From NCBI RefSeq assembly GCF_009931115.1, contig NZ_CP047491.1, positions 1,144,001-1,208,000 on the forward strand: a stretch of DNA of 64,000 nucleotides. The letters run 5' to 3'. Source of the stretch: Microbulbifer hydrolyticus (GTDB lineage Bacteria; Pseudomonadota; Gammaproteobacteria; Pseudomonadales; Cellvibrionaceae). How positions within the stretch are numbered: the stretch's first letter is position 1; each line of letters starts with the position of its first letter. Positions 54,906-64,000 of the stretch are shown piece by piece. Under the pieces are notes generated by a model. The model was not told the origin of the DNA. It saw only the letters and a program-made list of their open reading frames with translations, and made no database searches. The translations under genes were made by a program, and so were the position numbers.

Positions 54906-54982
54906 TTGTTAATTCCTTTCGTGCTCTGATCGTACTTTAGTGTTCGTTTTGAGGTCAGCCCGGTACCGGGGTGCCTGTTAGC

Positions 54983-55094
54983 GGTGGTGCGGCCGGGGCT
55001 TGTTTGCGAAACACGCCGTGAACCCATCCCTGGGGGCTCTTCCGCGAGGTCCCTCTCGCGGAAGGTTTCGCAAACAAGCCCCGGCCGCACCACC
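54983..55094 (-). repeat. Nested inverted-repeat element A (112 nt)
   Basis: Outer arms 54983-55012 and 55065-55094 are perfectly complementary over 30 bp. Inside is a second hairpin (stem 55039-55048 with 55055-55064) whose loop reads AGGGAC on the minus strand, followed by a 26-nt single-stranded core with CAGGGATG and TTCAC. Read on the minus strand the order is arm, hairpin, core, arm, the same as element B. Confidence 0.9.
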
Positions 55095-55167
55095 TTCGCA
55101 TCGAGGTCTGGTGCTTCCGAAAAATCAATCATCGATATTGCTACGAAGCGCAATCGTTCAAATCTAA

Positions 55168-55279
55168 GGCCAAGTGCCGGGGGAGACTTTTCGAAAGCGT
55201 CGGCGACAGGGACGTCGCCGACGCAGCGTACAGGGATGTATTCACAGCGGTTTCGAAAAGTCTCACCCGGTGCTTGGCC
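55168..55279 (+). repeat. Nested inverted-repeat element B (112 nt)
   Basis: Outer arms 55168-55196 and 55251-55279 pair over 29 positions with three mismatches, two of which are G-U pairs in a plus-strand RNA. The inner hairpin has an 11-bp stem (55197-55207 with 55214-55224) and loop AGGGAC, then a 26-nt core (55225-55250) containing CAGGGATG and TTCAC. It lies in opposite orientation to element A, 73 bp away. Confidence 0.9.
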
Positions 55280-55282
55280 GCC

Positions 55283-55310
55283 ACCGGGCCTGCTTTCAGG
55301 CGGGCCCGGT
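55283..55310. repeat. GC-rich hairpin directly after gatB
   Basis: ACCGGGCC (55283-55290) pairs with GGCCCGGT (55303-55310), with an inner CCTG/CAGG pairing. It lies 13 bp past the gatB stop but lacks a T-run, so it may stabilise the gat transcript end rather than terminate it. Confidence 0.55.
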
Positions 55311-55323
55311 AACGCGGATGTGC

Positions 55324-56775
55324 TTATAAAAGCGCGTCCAGTTTCTCTTTCAGGATCTTGTTGATCATCTGCGGGTTCGCCTGTCCTTTGGACGCCTTCA
55401 TGATCTGGCCAACAAAGAAGCCCATCATTTTGGGGCGCTTGTCCGGATCTGCGTTGCGGTAGTTATCTACCTGCGCAGAAGAGGCCGCGATCACATCGTC
55501 CACCATCTTCTCGATGGCGCCGGTATCCGTAACCTGCTTCAGGCCCTTGGCCTCGATCACCGCATCCGCATCTCCTTCGCCGTTGGCCATCGACTCAAAC
55601 ACCTGCTTGGCGATCTTGCTGGAAATGGTGTTGTCCTTGATGCGCGCAATCAGGCCCGCAAGATGCTCCGCTGAAACCGGAGAGTCCGCGATGGCTTTTT
55701 CCTCCCGGTTGAGTAGTGCCGCGAGCTCACCCATCACCCAGTTGGCGGCCAGCTTGGGCTCGCCGGATTTGGCCGCCACCTGCTCGAAATAATCCGCGGT
55801 GGCGCGCTCCTGGGTCAGCTGGTCTGCATCGTAGGCCGACAGACCGTAATCTTTTTCAAACCGAGCACATTTCGCATCTGGCAGCTCCGGCAGATCACGG
55901 CGAATCAGTTCCACATAGTCATCGGTAAGTACAACCGGGAGCAGGTCCGGGCACGGGAAGTAGCGGTAATCATTCGCCACTTCCTTGCTGCGCATGGAGC
56001 GTGTCTCGTTTTTATCGGAATCGTACAGCCGGGTTTCCTGCACTACCTTGCCGCCGTCCTCGATCAGGTCGATCTGGCGCTGGGCCTCGACCTTGATCGC
56101 CTTTTCGATAAACCGGAAGGAGTTCAGATTCTTGATTTCCGCACGGGTGCCCAGCTCGTCTTCGCCCTTGAGCCGCACGGACACGTTGGCGTCACAGCGC
56201 AGGGAGCCCTGGGACATATCCCCGTCGGAGATGCCGAGGTAAGTCACAATACTGTGAATCTTTTTCAGGTAGGCCACCGCTTCCGCGGCGCTGCGCATAT
56301 CCGGCTCGGACACGATCTCGATCAGTGGCGTGCCGGCGCGGTTTAGGTCGATGCCGGACATGCCGTGGAAGTCTTCATGGAGTGATTTGCCGGCATCCTC
56401 TTCCAGGTGTGCGTGGTGCAGGCGCACGGCCTTGCTGCTGCCATCTTCCAGATGGATCTCGATCTGGCCCGCACCCACGATCGGCTTTTCCAGCTGAGTG
56501 GTCTGGTAGCCCTTGGGCAGATCCGGATAGAAGTAATTCTTGCGCTCGAACACGGAGCGCTTGCCAATTTCCGCATTCATGGCGAGGCCGAACATCACCG
56601 CAAAGCGGAACGCCTCTTCATTGGGTACCGGCAAGGTGCCCGGCATGGCCAGGTCTACCGCGCAGGCCTGGGTGTTGGGCTCGGCACCAAACGCGGTGCT
56701 GGCGCCGGAGAAAATTTTTGATTGGGTGGCCAGTTGCACGTGCACTTCCAACCCGATGACGACTTCCCATTCCAC
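55324..56775 (-). CDS. gatB: Aspartyl/glutamyl-tRNA amidotransferase subunit B
   Basis: Subunit of the GatCAB amidotransferase, 483 aa, which activates Asp-tRNA(Asn) or Glu-tRNA(Gln) before amidation. It starts [20 protein letters not shown], and has [30 protein letters not shown], and the C-terminal YqeY-like tail [19 protein letters not shown], which binds tRNA. Final gene of gatC-gatA-gatB. Confidence 0.97.
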   Translation of the reverse strand: MEWEVVIGLEVHVQLATQSKIFSGASTAFGAEPNTQACAVDLAMPGTLPVPNEEAFRFAVMFGLAMNAEIGKRSVFERKNYFYPDLPKGYQTTQLEKPIVGAGQIEIHLEDGSSKAVRLHHAHLEEDAGKSLHEDFHGMSGIDLNRAGTPLIEIVSEPDMRSAAEAVAYLKKIHSIVTYLGISDGDMSQGSLRCDANVSVRLKGEDELGTRAEIKNLNSFRFIEKAIKVEAQRQIDLIEDGGKVVQETRLYDSDKNETRSMRSKEVANDYRYFPCPDLLPVVLTDDYVELIRRDLPELPDAKCARFEKDYGLSAYDADQLTQERATADYFEQVAAKSGEPKLAANWVMGELAALLNREEKAIADSPVSAEHLAGLIARIKDNTISSKIAKQVFESMANGEGDADAVIEAKGLKQVTDTGAIEKMVDDVIAASSAQVDNYRNADPDKRPKMMGFFVGQIMKASKGQANPQMINKILKEKLDALL

Positions 56776-56786
56776 GTCGCGTCTCC

Positions 56787-58241
56787 TTATTCTGCTGTCG
56801 GGGCGGATTTCTGGTGCCAGTCACTGGCCTGCTGGAACTGGTGCGCCACATTGAGCATGCGCGCTTCGTCCAGGTAGTTGCCGGTGATCTGCAGGCCCAC
56901 GGGCAGGTTGTGGGCAAAGCCACAGGGCAGCGACATGCCCGGCAGGCCCGCCAGGTTGGTGGCGATGGTGTAGATGTCTTCCAGGTACATGGCTACCGGA
57001 TCGGCATTTTTCTCGCCGAGCTTGAACGCGGGGTTCGGTGCAGTGGGGCCCATGATCACGTCAACTTTGCTGAACGCATCGACAAAATCCTGCTTGATCA
57101 GGCGACGCACCTGCTGAGCCTTGTTGTAGTAGGCATCGTAGTAACCGGCGGAGAGCGCGTAACTGCCGACGAGGATGCGGCGTTTTACTTCCTCACCGAA
57201 ACCTTCACCGCGGGAGCGCATGTAGAGATCACGCAGGTCCGCCGGGTTTTCGCAGCGGTAGCCATAGCGCACGCCATCGAAACGGGACAGGTTCGCCGAT
57301 GCCTCGGCCGGGGCGATCACATAGTAAGCCGGTACCGCCAGGTGGGTGTGGGGCAGACTGATTTCCACAAGTTCTGCGCCGAGCTTTTCGTATTCCTTCA
57401 GGGCTTCCTGTACACGCGCGCCGATTTCACTGTCGAGACCTTCGCCGAAGTACTCCTTGGGCACGCCGATTTTAAGGCCCTGAATGCTGTCATTCAGGTT
57501 GGCGGTGTAGTCCTGTGCCGGTCGGTCCAGGCAGGTGGAGTCTTTTTTGTCACTGCTCGCCATCACAGACAGCATCAGTGCTGCGTCTTCTGCGGTGCGG
57601 GTGATCGGCCCGCCCTGATCCAGGCTGGAGGCGAAGGCGATCATGCCCCAGCGGGATACCCGGCCATAAGTGGGCTTGAGGCCCGTAGTGCCGGTAAGCG
57701 CGGCGGGCTGGCGGATAGAGCCGCCGGTGTCGCTGGCGGTGGTGCCGGGCACGAGCCGTGCTGCAACCGCTGCCGCGGAGCCGCCGGAGGAGCCGCCGGG
57801 CACACGCTGCACATCCCACGGGTTTTTCACCGGGCCGTAGAAGCTGGATTCATTGGAAGAGCCCATGGCGAACTCGTCCATATTGGTTTTGCCGAGGCTG
57901 ACAGCGCCGGCCTGCTGGAAGTTGTCTACAACCGTGGCGTCATAGGGTGGCACGAAGTTGTCGAGCATTTTCGAGCCACAACTGGTGCGCACGCCGTTGG
58001 TGCAAAAGATGTCCTTGTGGGCAATGGGTACGCCGCAGAGGGCGTGGGCATTGCCTTCGGCAAGGCGGGCGTCGGCAGCGGCGGCTTCTTTGAGGGCCTG
58101 GTCGCCGGTGACGGTGATAAAACTGTTGTACTGGCCATCCAGCTGCTGGATGCGCTCGAGCAGGTGGCTGGTGATCTCGACGCTGGAGAACTGTCTGTCG
58201 CGCAGGCCGCGGACGATCTCGGCGATGGTCAACTGATGCAT
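56787..58241 (-). CDS. gatA: Aspartyl/glutamyl-tRNA amidotransferase subunit A
   Basis: Amidase subunit of GatCAB, 484 aa, which releases ammonia from glutamine. The amidase signature Ser-Ser-Lys triad region is present: [11 protein letters not shown] (Lys at about 76) and [34 protein letters not shown] with the two serines. [23 protein letters not shown] is typical of GatA. It lies 11 bp upstream of gatB in the transcript. Confidence 0.97.
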   Translation of the reverse strand: MHQLTIAEIVRGLRDRQFSSVEITSHLLERIQQLDGQYNSFITVTGDQALKEAAAADARLAEGNAHALCGVPIAHKDIFCTNGVRTSCGSKMLDNFVPPYDATVVDNFQQAGAVSLGKTNMDEFAMGSSNESSFYGPVKNPWDVQRVPGGSSGGSAAAVAARLVPGTTASDTGGSIRQPAALTGTTGLKPTYGRVSRWGMIAFASSLDQGGPITRTAEDAALMLSVMASSDKKDSTCLDRPAQDYTANLNDSIQGLKIGVPKEYFGEGLDSEIGARVQEALKEYEKLGAELVEISLPHTHLAVPAYYVIAPAEASANLSRFDGVRYGYRCENPADLRDLYMRSRGEGFGEEVKRRILVGSYALSAGYYDAYYNKAQQVRRLIKQDFVDAFSKVDVIMGPTAPNPAFKLGEKNADPVAMYLEDIYTIATNLAGLPGMSLPCGFAHNLPVGLQITGNYLDEARMLNVAHQFQQASDWHQKSAPTAE

Positions 58242-58302
58242 TGGAAATCCGGTTTCTTGTCTATTCTTTGGTAGCCCGATTGGCTGGCGGGGCCAGGTGG
58301 AC

Positions 58303-58590
58303 TCAATCGATGACCTTGGGGACCAGATAGAGGCCCGCTTCGGTCTGGGGTGCCAGGGCGAGGAACTCTTCGCGGCGATTTGGCTCGGTGACTTCGTCCT
58401 TGCGCAGCACCTGTACTTCGTCCAGGGGGTGCGCCATGGGCTCGACGCCGTCGGTATTGACCGCCTGCAGCTGGTCCACCAGCTGCAGTACGTCGCCCAG
58501 TCGGGTGCTGACTTCGTCTATGGTTTCTTCGGAAATGGCGATGCGGGCCAGTTCGGCCAGCTTTTCAACGGTTTGCGCGTCCACGGCCAT
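58303..58590 (-). CDS. gatC: Aspartyl/glutamyl-tRNA amidotransferase subunit C
   Basis: Small subunit of 95 aa that ties GatA to GatB. It starts [17 protein letters not shown], followed by [18 protein letters not shown] and the late [28 protein letters not shown], all typical of GatC. It is first in gatC-gatA-gatB and is divergent from mreB. Confidence 0.95.
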   Translation of the reverse strand: MAVDAQTVEKLAELARIAISEETIDEVSTRLGDVLQLVDQLQAVNTDGVEPMAHPLDEVQVLRKDEVTEPNRREEFLALAPQTEAGLYLVPKVID

Positions 58591-60133
<1,543 letters not shown>

Positions 60134-60312
60134 GACTGGTTGGCAGCTGGCCCCGGCCTCCAACTGGCTGGGGCCTCGCCTGGTCTGCGGCGGTGCTCAG
60201 GGAGTGTTCTGGCAAGTACAGGACAGTAAGAGTGCCGCCGATTCACCTGCGTACGGACACGCGCCAAATCCAATAACAATATCATTGCAGAACTGGTCAA
60301 TGGGGGCCGCCC

Positions 60313-61200
60313 ATTAAACCGCTATTTACCCGAGGCCCGTCGCCTGAATCCCGTATCATCGTGCTGGGGCTGGCGGCGACCGCGCTGATCCTGATCAACC
60401 TCTATACCGACTGGCTGGACCCGGTGCGCGAGCGCCTCTCCAGTTTCGCCGCGCCTTTTTACTGGATTACCGGTACCCCCTCGCGGGTGGGCGACTGGGC
60501 CGGTGAGCAGCTGCGTACCCGTGAAGAACTGCTGGAAGAAAACAGCCGTCTGCAGCACCAGGTGATGCTGCTGGAGCAGCAGACCCAGCTTCTCGCCGCG
60601 GTGCGCGCGGAAAACACCCAGCTGAAAGAACTGATGAATTCTGCCGAAACCGTGGATCAGCGGGTACTGGTGGCGCAGGTCATAGGTGTTTCCCCGGACC
60701 CGCTCGAGCATGTGGTGATCATCGACAAGGGGCGCAGCGATGGTGTGCGGCAGGGTGCCGCGATCATGGACGCCAGCGGCCTGTTGGGGCAGGTGATCGA
60801 GGCGGGAGACTTTTCCAGCCGGGTACTGCTGATTACCGATGCCAACCACGCGCTGCCAGTGCAGGTTCTGCGCAACAGTGTGCGTGCGGTGGCCGAGGGG
60901 ACCGGCGATCTCTACCGCCTGGAGTTACGTCACCTGGCCAACACGAGTGATATCCGCGAGGGAGATCTGTTGCTCAGCTCCGGTCTCGGCGGCCGTTTCC
61001 CCGCAGGTTATCCCGTGGGCGAGGTCATCTCGGTCCGACGTGACCCGGGGCGGGCGTTTGCGGATGTGGATGTGCTGCCGAGAGGACGTATGAACCGCAG
61101 TCGCTTTGTGCTGGCGGTTATTGATGATGAGCACTCCGGCCTTATGGACGGTCTGGAATCTGAGCTTGAGAGTGAGCCGGTACCGGAGCCTCAGGACTAA
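60313..61200 (+). CDS. mreC: Rod shape-determining protein MreC (apparent ATT start)
   Basis: Inner-membrane anchored cell-shape protein, 295 aa. After a short cytoplasmic tail comes one helix (IIVLGLAATALILINLY), a coiled coil (about 55-95, LLEENSRLQHQVMLLEQQ) and a beta domain with THALPVQVLRN-like NHALPVQVLRNSV and GLGGRFPAGYPVGEV. The first standard start is the GTG at 60361, inside the membrane helix. The frame upstream reads (ATT)KPLFTRGPSPESR, and E. coli MreC begins MKPIFSRGPS, so ATT at 60313 occupies the start position. GGGGG lies 6 nt before it, and no ATG, GTG or TTG exists upstream in frame. Confidence 0.9.
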   Translation: MKPLFTRGPSPESRIIVLGLAATALILINLYTDWLDPVRERLSSFAAPFYWITGTPSRVGDWAGEQLRTREELLEENSRLQHQVMLLEQQTQLLAAVRAENTQLKELMNSAETVDQRVLVAQVIGVSPDPLEHVVIIDKGRSDGVRQGAAIMDASGLLGQVIEAGDFSSRVLLITDANHALPVQVLRNSVRAVAEGTGDLYRLELRHLANTSDIREGDLLLSSGLGGRFPAGYPVGEVISVRRDPGRAFADVDVLPRGRMNRSRFVLAVIDDEHSGLMDGLESELESEPVPEPQD

Positions 61201-61203
61201 GCC

Positions 61204-61683
61204 ATGGATGCGCACAATCGCTGGTTTATCCTGCTGACGGTCTTTGTCGCCCTGCTGCTGGCGGTGATGCCGTTGCCTATCAATTGGCTCTGGTTTCGCC
61301 CCGCCTTCTGTGCCCTGCTGGTGATCTTCTGGACCACCCGCATGCCCCAGGAGCTGGGAGTCGGCTTTGCCTGGATGGTCGGCCTGGTGGAGGACCTGGT
61401 TACTGGTTCAACCCTCGGCGCACATGCACTGGCGCTGGCGGTTCTCGCTTATTTTAGCCTGCTGACCTACCGGCGTACCCGGGCGTTCAACCCGGGGCAG
61501 CAACTGATGTGGGTGTTCGTGCTGGTGGGGATACACCAGTTGCTGGGAAACTGGGTGCACAGCCTGGCGGGCAAACCGGTTCCCGGGCTCACGTTTCTGT
61601 GGCCAGCGCTGACCACCGCACTGTTATGGCCACTGGTGACACCCTGGTTGCATGGCATGGCCTCCCGGCTGCGAATTCGCTGA
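61204..61683 (+). CDS. mreD: Rod shape-determining protein MreD
   Basis: Small inner-membrane protein of 159 aa with about five helices that works with MreC in cell elongation. It has MPLPINWLWFRPAFCALLVIFW and GFAWMVGLVEDLVTGSTLGAHALALAVLAYF, typical of MreD. It starts 3 bp after the mreC stop. Confidence 0.95.
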   Translation: MDAHNRWFILLTVFVALLLAVMPLPINWLWFRPAFCALLVIFWTTRMPQELGVGFAWMVGLVEDLVTGSTLGAHALALAVLAYFSLLTYRRTRAFNPGQQLMWVFVLVGIHQLLGNWVHSLAGKPVPGLTFLWPALTTALLWPLVTPWLHGMASRLRIR

Positions 61684-61815
61684 CCAAGAGAGTGTTAACA
61701 GTCGGAAACAGAAAAATAGTGTTAAGTGCCGCGCTGAGTGCGGTTATTTTTCAAGCGCTGACGCTATAATCAGGCCTTCAGCTGACAACACTTACAATAT
61801 TAATAACCACAAGCC

Positions 61816-62448
61816 GTGCCCGTGCCACACTCCGACCCAGAACAGCGCCTGATCCTCGCTTCCGCATCGCCGCGGCGGGCGGAGCTGCTGATGCAGATCG
61901 GTGTGACCTTTTCCTCTGCGGCGACTTCCGTTGAAGAGCGCCGCTTCCCGGATGAATCCCCCGAAACCTATGTGCTGCGCCTGGCACAGGAGAAATCTCG
62001 CGCTGGTCTGGCGCTGCTGGACAATCCCAACACCTGGTCCCTGGGAGCTGATACCCTTGGGGTGGTTGATGGTGAGATCCTGGAAAAACCCCGCGATTTC
62101 ACCGATTTTGCCCGCATGATGCGCCTGATGTCGGGCCGCGAACACTCGGTACTCACGGCGATCTGCCTCACCGGCGCGGAGGCCGCGTTCAGTGAAGTGG
62201 TGGAGACGCGGGTGCGGTTTCGGGCGTTGGATCGACGCCTGATCGAGGGCTACTGGAACACAGGAGAGCCCGCCGACAAGGCCGGTGGCTACGGTATTCA
62301 GGGGATGGGTGCCGTGTTGGTCGAGTCCATTCACGGCAGTTACAGCAATGTGGTCGGGTTGCCGCTGGAGACATTGGGCGAGTTTCTGGAGCGCGCGGGG
62401 ATCCCCTACTGGCAATTCGACAAGCGCGCAGACGCAGGGATGATCTAG
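61816..62448 (+). CDS. maf: Maf family nucleotide pyrophosphatase (YhdE type)
   Basis: House-cleaning pyrophosphatase of 210 aa acting on dTTP, UTP or modified nucleotides. The motif [18 protein letters not shown] (residues 12-29) and [17 protein letters not shown] match the Maf family, and [26 protein letters not shown] is the usual C-terminal signature. The start is a GTG at 61816 (another GTG two codons on is possible). It lies between mreD and rng, the order expected for yhdE. Confidence 0.92.
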   Translation: MPVPHSDPEQRLILASASPRRAELLMQIGVTFSSAATSVEERRFPDESPETYVLRLAQEKSRAGLALLDNPNTWSLGADTLGVVDGEILEKPRDFTDFARMMRLMSGREHSVLTAICLTGAEAAFSEVVETRVRFRALDRRLIEGYWNTGEPADKAGGYGIQGMGAVLVESIHGSYSNVVGLPLETLGEFLERAGIPYWQFDKRADAGMI

Positions 62449-62460
62449 GAGTTACGCCCA

Positions 62461-63948
62461 GTGAACGAAGAATTACTTATCAATGTGGCGCCCATGGAAA
62501 CCCGCGTAGCGCTGGTGGAAAACGGCGTGCTGCAGGAAGTCTATCTGGAGCGCACTGCCAGCCGCGGTATTGTCGGCAATATCTATAAGGGCAAGGTGGT
62601 ACGCGTGCTGCCAGGCATGCAGGCGGCGTTTGTGGATATCGGCCTGGAGCGGGCCGGTTTTATCCATGCTTCGGATATCGCCCCTCTGGATGAAGATGGT
62701 ATGGAGTCCCGCGAGGGTGAGGTGGCGGATATTCGCGCGCTGGTCCGCGAGGGACAGTCGCTGGTGGTGCAGGTGGTGAAAGACCCGATTTCCAGCAAGG
62801 GCGCCCGCCTGACCACGCATCTTTCGGTTTCCGCCCGCTATCTGGTGTATATGCCCCAGACCCGCCATATCGGCATTTCCAACCGGATTGAAGACGAAAG
62901 TGAACGCGAGCGCCTGCGGGATCTGGTGGATCTGGCTTCAGCCAAACTCGCGGATGAAGGGCTTAAGGGTGACGGTGGCTTTATCCTGCGCACCGTGGCG
63001 GAGGGAGTGAGCGAGGAAGAGCTGCTGCGGGATATCCCGTTTCTATACAAGTTGTGGCTTGAGCTGGAACAGCGCATCAAATCCGAGAAAGAGCCGGCGA
63101 TCATCTACGAAGACCTGCCACTGTTTATGCGCGCGCTGCGGGATCTCGCGCGTCCGCACACCGAGAAGATCCGTATCGACTCCCGCGAGGCCCACGCCCG
63201 CGCGGCCAAGTTCACCAGCAAGTACGCATCGGAAATAGCCCCCAGGATCGAACACTACCCCGGCGAGCGCCCACTTTTCGACCTGTACGGTGTCGAGGAG
63301 GAGATTCGCAAGGCGCTGCAGAACAAGGTTACCCTCAAGTCTGGTGGCTATCTGATCGTCGAGCAGACCGAAGCGATGAGCACCATCGACGTCAACACGG
63401 GCGCGTTTGTCGGTCACCGCAACCTCGAAGAAACCATCTTCAAAACCAATCTGGAAGCGGCCACCGCCATCGCCCGCCAGCTGCGCCTGCGCAACCTGGG
63501 TGGAATCATCATCATCGACTTTATCGATATGCTGGACACCGAGCATCAGCGTCAGGTTCTGCGCACCCTGGAAAAAGCACTGGAGCGTGACCACGCCAAG
63601 AGCAGTATCACCGGTGTGTCCGAGCTGGGGCTGGTGGAAATGACCCGCAAACGCACCCGCGAGTCCCTCGGCCAGATGCTGTGCGAACCGTGTTCGGTAT
63701 GTGCCGGTCGCGGCACGTTGAAGACGGCAGAAACGGTATGTTATGAAATTTTCCGCGAGATCATCCGCGAGGCCCGCGCCTACGACAGCGAAAAAATCAT
63801 GGTGTTGGCGAGCCAGGTAGTGATTGATTTGCTGCTGGACGAGGAGTCCGCCAATGTGGCGGACCTGGAAGAATTTATCGCGCGCCCGATCCAGTTTCAG
63901 GTAGAGCCCATCTACAACCAGGAGCAGTACGACATTGTACTGGTGTGA
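62461..63948 (+). CDS. rng: Ribonuclease G
   Basis: Endoribonuclease of 495 aa, processing 16S rRNA 5' ends and some mRNAs. It starts at GTG (62461) with AGGAG 9 nt upstream. The S1 domain covers about residues 35-125 (GNIYKGKVVRVLPGMQAAFVDIG), the catalytic aspartates lie in TIDVNTGAFVG and IIIIDFIDM, and the zinc-link CEPCSVCAGRGT (about 409-420) holds the tetramer interface cysteines. It lacks the long RNase E tail. Last gene of the mre-maf-rng cluster in this window. Confidence 0.97.
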   Translation: MNEELLINVAPMETRVALVENGVLQEVYLERTASRGIVGNIYKGKVVRVLPGMQAAFVDIGLERAGFIHASDIAPLDEDGMESREGEVADIRALVREGQSLVVQVVKDPISSKGARLTTHLSVSARYLVYMPQTRHIGISNRIEDESERERLRDLVDLASAKLADEGLKGDGGFILRTVAEGVSEEELLRDIPFLYKLWLELEQRIKSEKEPAIIYEDLPLFMRALRDLARPHTEKIRIDSREAHARAAKFTSKYASEIAPRIEHYPGERPLFDLYGVEEEIRKALQNKVTLKSGGYLIVEQTEAMSTIDVNTGAFVGHRNLEETIFKTNLEAATAIARQLRLRNLGGIIIIDFIDMLDTEHQRQVLRTLEKALERDHAKSSITGVSELGLVEMTRKRTRESLGQMLCEPCSVCAGRGTLKTAETVCYEIFREIIREARAYDSEKIMVLASQVVIDLLLDEESANVADLEEFIARPIQFQVEPIYNQEQYDIVLV

Positions 63949-64000
63949 GTTCAACGCTGGCGCCACTTGCGGCGGCCACAGCCTGTGCCATTGCGGTCGC
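63949..64000 (+). other. Window end after rng
   Basis: A GTG at 63945 overlaps the rng stop and opens a frame to the window end encoding SSTLAPLAAATACAIAV, which is hydrophobic. In Pseudomonas the next gene is yhdP-like, but 18 codons are too few to claim it. Confidence 0.25.

Noticed and set aside
54983..55279. CRISPR array or insertion sequence ends
   Set aside because: Only two copies, in opposite orientation, with no spacers and no transposase between or beside them.

Overview
The window is a high-GC gammaproteobacterial chromosome segment. The gene content (a GlcNAc catabolic operon, a full Entner-Doudoroff operon with pgi and gap, large TonB-dependent receptors, a long Vibrio-type PurC, and Pseudomonas-like mreBCD-maf-rng and gatCAB blocks) suggests a marine polysaccharide degrader of the Cellvibrionales type, for example Microbulbifer. 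That assignment is an inference from gene order and protein likeness; no rRNA or species marker is present.

Layout. 1-7.1 kb: end of nadA, BepA-like protease, TusA-like protein, AI-2E/PerM permease, purC, an aminotransferase and a DUF6279 lipoprotein. 7.1-12.4 kb: the GlcNAc operon nagK-nagB-nagA-nagP. 12.6-16.5 kb: a TonB-dependent receptor and a LacI-family regulator, both on the minus strand. 16.9-26.2 kb: pgi-edd-zwf-pgl-eda-gap, then pyk. 26.5-32.3 kb: a second TonB-dependent receptor, a flavin-dependent tryptophan-halogenase-like protein, a DUF6445 protein and a SapC-family protein. 32.4-42.5 kb: TauE/SafE permease, tRNA-Gln, tRNA-Met, EamA permease, ychF, pth, rplY, prs, a second tRNA-Gln, ispE, lolB and a TPR lipoprotein. 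42.9-47.1 kb: hemA-prfA-prmC and a CDF metal exporter. 47.2-54.9 kb: M14-like protein, MATE exporter, DoxX protein, RhlB-like helicase, PPK2 kinase, CysZ/EI24 protein and a PA4642-family protein. 55.3-58.6 kb: gatCAB, transcribed from the minus strand. 59.1-64 kb: mreB-mreC-mreD-maf-rng.

How the genes fit together. A 14-bp palindrome, TGACA(A/G)CG(C/T)T(G/A)TCA, occurs once before nagK, once before pgi and twice before the second TonB receptor. A LacI-family regulator is encoded among these units. The simplest reading is one regulon: outer-membrane uptake (TonB receptor), inner-membrane uptake (NagP), conversion of GlcNAc to fructose-6-P (NagK/A/B), isomerisation to glucose-6-P (Pgi), then Entner-Doudoroff breakdown to pyruvate and glyceraldehyde-3-P.

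The least explained parts are: (1) the receptor / flavin halogenase / DUF6445 / SapC cassette, where DUF6445 carries an HxD...H...GRxT pattern typical of 2-oxoglutarate Fe(II) oxygenases; (2) two 112-nt nested inverted-repeat elements between gatB and the PA4642-family gene, with the same hairpin loop and a fixed-length conserved core but different self-complementary arms; and (3) an apparent ATT start codon for mreC. No CRISPR array, transposase, prophage or restriction system was seen.
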